Shown here piece after piece: positions 57,990 to 64,000 of a DNA stretch of 64,000 nt (positions within the stretch are counted from its first letter, which is position 1; the number at the start of each line of letters is the position of its first letter). The position numbers and the translations under genes were made by a program. Source of the DNA: Malania oleifera (lineage: Eukaryota > Streptophyta > Magnoliopsida > Santalales > Ximeniaceae); assembly GCF_029873635.1 (NCBI RefSeq), contig NC_080422.1, positions 16,770,049 through 16,834,048 on the forward strand. Reading direction: 5' to 3'. Under the pieces are notes generated by a model. That model worked only from the letters and a program-made list of their open reading frames with translations. It did no database searches and was not told the DNA's origin.

Positions 57990-58372
57990 GGCTTAATGAG
58001 TCATGCACTTTTTTTTTTTGTTTCTGGTTTAATGAGTTGTGCCCATATTTTGGGCCGTTTCTGGGCCTCACGAGCGTTGCTTGTTAGTTGGGTCGATTCT
58101 TTTTTCTTAATGAGTTATGCTCATTTTTTTGGTAGTCTTCTGGCCTCACGAGTGTTGCTCGTCAATTGGGCCAATTCTTCCTTTCCTAAGGAGCTGTGCT
58201 CATTTTTTGTGCACTCTTATGGCCTCGTAAGCGTTGTTAATCAGTTGGGCTGATTCTTCTTTGCCTAATGATTTGTACTCATTTTTTGGGTAGTCTTCTG
58301 GCCTTACGAGCATTCCTCGTCAGTTGAGCCGATTCTTCCTTTCCTAATGAGTTGTGTTCATTTTTTGAAAGT
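57990..58372 (+). repeat. ~80-bp tandem repeat, about five units
   Basis: Units begin TTAATGAGTTGTGCTCATTT or variants near 58028, 58108, 58187, 58266 and 58346, and contain GGCCTCACGAGCGTTGCTCG and TTGGGCCGATTCTTC. A partial unit precedes. Probably the remnant of a tandem array inside an LTR, but no LTR ends are seen around it. Confidence 0.85.
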
Positions 58373-58379
58373 TACAGAT

Positions 58380-59294
58380 GCTCGGTACCGCAGCTTAAAG
58401 TTTATACGGATCAGAGTGCACCCACACTGTTTACAGAGTAGTTATTTATGTTAGTGGATTTCTCCTGAGTGCACACCTGGTTCCGGACCAGGACTTAATA
58501 AGGAAAATCTCACTTAAAGTTTACGTACGTTGATTTAGTTTGGTCGGCCAGCCAGCTAAGTCCAGTCTTCGGACCGCACAACCCAGTCATGGGGGTAAAC
58601 ATGACTTACGGCAAACAGGCCTAAGGGTGATTTTTATAATATATGTTTATACATATTTAATTACGTGTACAAAGTTACTGATGATTTGAAGGAAAAGTGT
58701 AAGTTTACGTGAAAAGGATCATTTTGGTGCTTAAATGACGATCTAAGGAAAACGTATAAGGAAAAGTATATGTATGTTTATCATTAAATATTTTTACAGT
58801 TTTAAAGTTAAAAGTTTAATTTAACAGTTATAGTATATGATTATAAAAATTTACTGTTGAAATTGATGACAAAAGTTTTATGCAGGAATTTTTAAATTTA
58901 TGTTTATTCTAAAAGCAGTCTTGAAATTATAGTATTAAATATTGTTTTACGAAATTCTTTAAAAGCTCATTTTGGCCACACACTAATAATAATCTTATTT
59001 ACTTACTGAGCGTCGTCTCACCCCAATCATATTTTATTTTAGATAACTCTGAAGGACATGTCAGAAATCAGGCTTAGCAAGCATGCGGGTGGGGATTAGA
59101 AAAATAAAGATTTATTTAGAAACATTAGTATGATTTCAGATATTTACGTTTGTGTAATTTTTTTCATTTGAAATAAGTGATTGTAACATGAATAATTAAC
59201 GCTCTGGTTTGAATAAAATTGAGTTTATTTGCTTCCGCTCTAAATTAGTAGTAAAAAGTTAATATCCCAGGCCCCTCGGGGTCGGGGTGTTACA
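58380..59294 (+). mobile_element. Partial Gypsy-type LTR, plus orientation
   Basis: It resembles the last ~900 bp of the LTRs of elements C, F and G: a GGTACCGCAGCTTA segment and GGACCGCACAACCCAGTCATG as in G, then the stem-loop TGAGCGTCGTCTCACCCC (59006-59023) and the end GGGGTGTTACA (59294). The first half is missing. Confidence 0.72.
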
Positions 59295-59490
59295 CCACTA
59301 CCCACACAGGGTACATAACACGGCCCACATAGGCCCCATTATCCACATAGGATATAACGTGGCCCACACAGGCACCACTACCCACACAGGGTACATAACA
59401 TGACCCATACAGGCGCCATTATCCACACAGGATATAACGTGGCCCACACAGGCACCATTCCAGCTTCCGCAATACGTAGCCCACACAGGC
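59295..59490 (-). repeat. Minisatellite of ~32-35-bp units
   Basis: About six units alternate between CACTACCCACACAGGGTACA and CATTATCCACACAGGATATA forms, so a ~66-bp higher-order unit is visible. Confidence 0.85.
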
Positions 59491-60886
59491 ACCACTATTC
59501 ACCAGTATCCAATCCCCATGACCTACCCGTCATACATCAATAGAACAAACTCCTCGACCTGCCAATGTCCTACCCCATATAAATGACAATATGACAAGCT
59601 CCTTGATCTGTCAACGCCATATCATGATTTATATTTAGGCAATATAACAACCTCCTCATGCCAACGTTATATTGAGATGCATACGAATAACCAAACCAGT
59701 TAGTTCACACAGACGCATCAATGCATTTTCACATAGGAATCCAACATATCAATTCATTTCTCACACAGTATCCAACAAATCAATACATTTCCACACATGA
59801 GTCAAACATAACAATTCATTCATCATGTCATAATCATTCCAAACATCTCCACATGCAAACCCAAATATCACAGTAATTCATATTCAATTTATTAGGAAAA
59901 ATTACTCCCATGTCACACAAATTTAATATCATATGCAATTATCCCAATTATAAATCTTAAACAAAATCATCATTTTCTAGTACTCAGACGGTTCTAAAAA
60001 TCATATAGATAAATAATAAATTTCATACGCTCGTAAATAACCAGTTCACCTTAATAAAAACTGATATAATTTTATTCCTCCTTACCTGATTTCCTGAACC
60101 ACGCCTACAGGGCTCCTAAGATTATACCCGCAGCGCTCACCCAAACTCTGATTCAATCAAATCAACCCCAATAAAATATTATTTTAACCTTTCCCTAATT
60201 ACAATAATTAAATAATAATTAATTTCTAAATAACTCATCTAATTTTGTGGCTATTTCTACAACGGTCCCAGGAGAAATCCGCTCCGCTAGATTTGTAGAG
60301 AATCATCCCTAGATTCTCGTGATAGCGTCCGATCGTCAATTTGACTTAAAATTTAAGAAAAATTGAGGCAAGAATGAGAACTTACCTTACCCCAGGAGAT
60401 ATGTCCTTGTTACTTCTATAACAAATCCACTTCAGTAGATATGTCGATGGCGGATAATGGAGTCTAGTGGTATTCTCGGATTTTCAATTGGGCGAGAATT
60501 TACCGCGAAATTGTAGAGAGAAGAGGAGTGGAGAGCGTGAGCTGAGAGAGTTTTTTTTTTTTCTTTCTTTCTTTCTTTCTCTTCTTTCTTCCTTCCGCCG
60601 CGTGAAGCTTCTTCTTTTTTCCTTTTTAATTCTTTCCTTTCCTACTTTGTTCAAAACTTAACCATTAAGTTTCCCTTTTTTTTTTTTTCTTTCCTTTATC
60701 CTTACCTTTCCTTTTATATATATTTATATATATATACTTATATATACTTACATATATACTTATATATATATATATATATATATATATCCAAAATCATCAA
60801 ATTTCTTAATTCAATTAATTTTCTTAATAATAATAATAATTTTTTTAATTAATAATTATATATTTTTTATTTTGGATCGTTACAAG
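59295..60886 (-). mobile_element. Partial Gypsy-type LTR, minus orientation, with a minisatellite
   Basis: It ends GGATCGTTACA at 60886, so on the minus strand it starts TGTAACGATCC. The segment at about 60080-60170 parallels solo LTR K at about 38950-39020 (GATTTCCTGAACCACGCC, GCGCTCACCCA). The left edge starts inside a tandem repeat of CCCACACAGG-containing units (59295-59490) and meets the end of the preceding LTR. (TTTC)n at about 60560-60595 and (AT)n at 60716-60787 are inside. Confidence 0.7.
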
Positions 60887-61440
60887 GACCATGACAAATC
60901 TTAAACGGCAATAACTCCCTAATTAATACTTGCCAATAAACAACCAATAATTTATAAGACCTCAAATCTAATTAGAACTCCTAAGTTTACAAAACTAATA
61001 TAAAATTTTCTCGTTGACCAATTCTGTATTCCTTTTCCATAGAGCTCCTCATTAATGATATCTTTTTCTCATCCACCTACTAACCAGCTGGAACAATTAA
61101 TAGTCAAGACAAATTTAAATAGTGTATTTACATGACCTGTGGTCGTGGTCTCCCTATGCGAATGCGAATGCTGATGTGGAATTTTATGACTTGTGAACGA
61201 AATGGCCATGTACAAAATTGAAGGGGTCCATTGATGACGACATGAATGCTCAAGATTTCCCCAGTTCGTCCTTTAGAGGGACATTTGAATAACATTATCC
61301 ACAATTCAGAACCAGCCCAAATGTTATCTGGTGTAGAAGTTGGTTGGTGTTATGCTCTTCCAACTTAACTACTCCCTCAATATTAATTGAGGTGAGGGGA
61401 GGTTGTTTTAGTCATTCCAATCTTAAAGCTAATTCTGCTC
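60887..61440. promoter_or_regulatory. Upstream region of the CYSTM gene
   Basis: No repeat family recognised. It is the DNA between the last LTR end and the TATA box of the CYSTM gene, so it holds at most about 560 bp of native promoter. No specific operator is claimed. Confidence 0.45.
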
Positions 61441-61450
61441 CTTTCTTCTA

Positions 61451-61458
61451 TATAAATA
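61451..61458 (+). promoter_or_regulatory. TATA box of the CYSTM gene
   Basis: TATAAATA, 130 bp upstream of the start codon. At the usual plant spacing the transcript would begin near 61480-61490, giving a leader of about 100 bases. Confidence 0.65.
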
Positions 61459-61587
61459 TAGTAAAGAATGCATTTCCCTCTGGCTGTGATAATCCTCAAA
61501 AGAGAAATTTGGGTGAAAGCAAAAACACTCGTATTCCTTTCTCGATTTCTGCCTTTTATCTGCTGTAAGTGATATCAGGGAAAGAAA

Positions 61588-61960
61588 ATGGATGCACCAC
61601 CACAATACCAGGATATGTCATACTACGATCATGTCCAAAGGCGCCGCGAGGAGAAAGGCTGCCTGTATGCTTGGTATGTTACCTTCTTTCCTTCCCTTTT
61701 TCAGAATTTTCCCTTCCAATATTTCATATGCTCTAGTGGCTTGTCATTTCTTTTTTGCTTTTGAATGGTGGAGAAGGGTATGAAAAGAATGATGGTTGAA
61801 CAAATTCAATCATGTTGAATGATATGCTTAAGCAAAGTTGTAATGGTCATGATGCTGGTGTTGTTTATTTTGATGCAGTCTGTTTGCACTGTGTTGCTGC
61901 TTCTGCTGCGTTGAGACCTGCGAGTGCTGTTTGGATTGCATCTGCTGTTGCTGTAATTAG
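61588..61960 (+). CDS. Small cysteine-rich transmembrane (CYSTM) protein, two exons
   Basis: Exon 1 (61588-61673) starts at ATG and reads MDAPPQYQDMSYYDHVQRRR then EEKGCLYA; a GT donor follows (61674-61675). The intron is 205 bp and ends in TTTTGATGCAG (61878). Exon 2 (61879-61960) completes a Cys codon across the junction and reads LFALCCCFCCVETCECCLDC then ICCCCN and stop TAG. The 55-residue product has a hydrophilic, Pro/Gln/Tyr-containing head and a C-terminal module with 15 cysteines. This is the layout of the plant CYSTM family, tail-anchored plasma-membrane proteins linked to stress and metal tolerance. Frame, splice sites and length all fit an intact gene. The exact family member and regulation cannot be told from sequence alone. 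Confidence 0.9.
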
Positions 61961-62200
61961 ATCATACACAACTGAAAAAATGGGCAGGCTGAATAAAAAA
62001 AAATGGGTCTCCAATTTGATGATTATCAGTGTAACTTGAGATTGTGCAGTAGGGGTTGGATGATTCATCATTTTTTCTTTATACCAGTAAGTGAAGCCAT
62101 ACCAATTGGCAAATCTGCATAAGCCTCTGTCGTATGAAGAGGGAAATTAAAGTACTTAGTTGAGCTAAGAACTAGAGAACCTGAAAATAAATATAAAAAA
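61961..62200 (+). other. Likely 3' untranslated region of the CYSTM gene
   Basis: Polyadenylation-like AATAAA occurs at 61992-61997, only about 35 bases after the stop, and at 62186-62191. The second is the more usual distance. No terminator is proven. Confidence 0.45.
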
Positions 62201-62797
62201 AAAAAACAGCAGACTCGTGACTTTATTTAATTTTGTAAAAGAAAAAATAGAGTCCTTAATGTCTAAGAAACCGAATGATGCGAGAATTTGATTATCGATA
62301 TTTGAGGCATTGGGCACCTTGCAAATTTCAATTCGTGTGTCCAAATTTCAATTTCAAGAATCAAGAATCAAGTCAAATCACAATATTTGATAGAAAATTT
62401 GAATAAGTGAATGACATTTATACGTGTACAACAAATAAAATTGTAAAATATATCGAGATTTCAACAAATATGAACTAATTGTCTTTAAAACAAGTTTTGT
62501 GAGTTTGAGTCCGGCCATTATATTTCGACTCAAACATATATTCGTAAAAAAAGGTAATCTAGCTATATACAAAAGATATTGTTCTTTATTAAGTATTGTG
62601 TGAACCTAGTTTTTGTGAGCTATATTTTTATAACACATATTGATGTGTCATTTTCAAAACAAAAAAGATATCTCTAACTAGTCGTGGATCCAAGACGTGA
62701 GGTCAATGGGAGTTGGTTCACGCATGATATACTTTAAATTTTTTTAAAAAAATGCAAATTTTTTTTCTTACTATTATTCATTCATAACCATACATTA

Positions 62798-62843
<46 letters not shown>

Positions 62844-64000
62844 ACAATTTAGACATAACATTAGAGCTCTAGTGAAAAAAAAAAACTCAAACTTTCACTA
62901 TGGATTTCTCCTCAATTGGATTTCCAATTTTTGTCAATTGAGTGAATCCATAGTCCACATAGGGCCTATGTAAATCCACCCATGTATTTTTGAGTCATGT
63001 CATATTCATCATCTATCATAGTTTGAGGTTATCATCATCTTTACTATAGTATTCATCTTCAAACATGACGATCTCATCTTACTCCTTTTCTTCTTTATCT
63101 CCTTATTCATCAATCATTTCAACTTTTATCTTTTTCAACATCTTTGCCTTTTTCCCTCCGATCAAACTATAAGCTTCTTCATCGAACATAATCATATATT
63201 TGACATTACAACGTGAATAAAACTTACTTTTGAAACACTATTAACAATTAAATTACTTGGTAAAAACATAGAAAGTCTTAATCACACAATTCATTCTTTT
63301 TTTTTCTTTGCCTACTATGTGCAACTCCATCATCTTAAAAGCAGTTATTGATATCAATCTCTTGAGCAGCTTCTGGTATGCAAGTGCTCTCTTTTTTGTG
63401 ATCCATTCATTATTAGACTCTATCAAATAAATAATAGGACAATATGTTTCAGTACTGCTACACTTACCTACCAAACATCACACTTTTTCTTACTCACTGC
63501 TTTAAACAGTTGTACTATATAGATAATACAATACTCACAAAGTAGTGAGTAAATAAAAAGGTAATATTAAGCAGGTAAGTGTAGCATTTCTATATATTTA
63601 ATCACTTTGCTACCTTCTTTAATTAAATGTTGTACTTACAAAGACTAGAGCATTTGTTCTTTGTTGTTCCAACCATATTCTTCTTCTTCTTCTTCTTCTT
63701 CTTCTTCTTTTTCATAGTGGAGATGATTTACATCCTATTGCTACATATAAGCCTTCGAAGTCCTTGCACTCCTCTCCATATCTCTTCCAACATAAAGCCA
63801 CACACACTCACACAAATGAACAAACACCATATGACTTATATCCATGGTTATGAAATATAAACTAAAAAAATTAAAAATTGAAAAAAAAAATTATTGCAAT
63901 TAAATATCCTAAAACATGAAGTTGCTTGTTGTGTCTTATTAAAGTAGCCATGCTTATGCCAACTATTATCTCAATTTTTTCTTTTAAACTTCTTCGATAT
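62200..64000. other. AT-rich intergenic DNA
   Basis: I see no gene or recognisable transposon. Microsatellites are present: (TTA)n at 62803-62841 and (TTC)n at 63678-63712. Short open stretches (for example 63253-63474 minus) have no recognisable product. Confidence 0.5.

Noticed and set aside
57517-58071. Open stretches on both strands over the poly-C and poly-T runs
   Set aside because: They consist of LTR sequence plus homopolymers (proline and phenylalanine runs) with no domain.
59298-59495. Minus-strand open stretch rich in Trp, Val and Cys
   Set aside because: Translation of the CCCACACAGG minisatellite.
61344-61568. 74-codon plus-strand open stretch upstream of the CYSTM gene
   Set aside because: It spans the TATA box and leader of the CYSTM gene and has no recognisable product.
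62200-64000. Short open stretches near the right edge as genes
   Set aside because: No domain, no splice-supported extension and strong AT bias.

Overview
This is plant nuclear DNA, almost certainly from an angiosperm. The window is a nest of LTR retrotransposons of the plant lineages Tat, Tekay-like (chromovirus type) and SIRE-like Copia. It also holds one CACTA-type DNA transposon carrying a piece of a plant DNA2 helicase gene, and, at the right edge, one small intron-containing host gene of the CYSTM family. I cannot name the species.

Layout. An old, broken Copia element (here 'Copia A', minus strand) is the scaffold. Its pieces lie at 7156-9326, 34520-35835, 40183-40480 and 45477-45557, and five younger elements interrupt it. 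They are: a Tat-type Gypsy element (1-7155, running off the left edge); a SIRE-like Copia element 'B' (9327-34514, target-site duplication GAGCT); a solo LTR 'H' (35836-40177, CCATT); a Tekay-like Gypsy element 'F' (40481-45471, TAAAG); and a Tekay-like Gypsy element 'G' (45558-54895). Second-level insertions are Gypsy 'C' (12300-23351, GTCAT) and the CACTA element 'E' (25869-30484, ACA) inside Copia B, solo LTR 'K' (37227-39923, GGTGT) inside H, and solo LTR 'D1' (475-2015) inside the Tat element. Third level: solo LTR 'D2' (16349-17993) inside Gypsy C. The order of insertion can be read directly from the nesting. All elements with coding parts look broken and inactive.

Right of element G come another LTR (54901-57119), a solo LTR of the same Tat family seen at the left edge (57412-57839, GTTGC), an ~80-bp tandem repeat, two partial Gypsy LTRs facing opposite ways (58380-59294 and 59295-60886), and then apparently unique DNA with the CYSTM gene (two exons, 61588-61960, 55 codons).

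Most striking signals. (1) Several unrelated LTR families, both Copia and Gypsy, carry clusters of short palindromes built on a GTCGAC core. In the Gypsy families these sit 10-20 bp upstream of the presumed TATA box. (2) The Gypsy LTR families share a small stem-loop motif, TGAGAAGTGTCTCACCCC, late in the LTR. (3) The CACTA element has captured the last exons of a DNA2 gene with the intron and its splice sites still readable. (4) Solo LTR K carries a near-perfect 37-bp inverted repeat. All family calls come from reading the sequence and translations; no database search was run.
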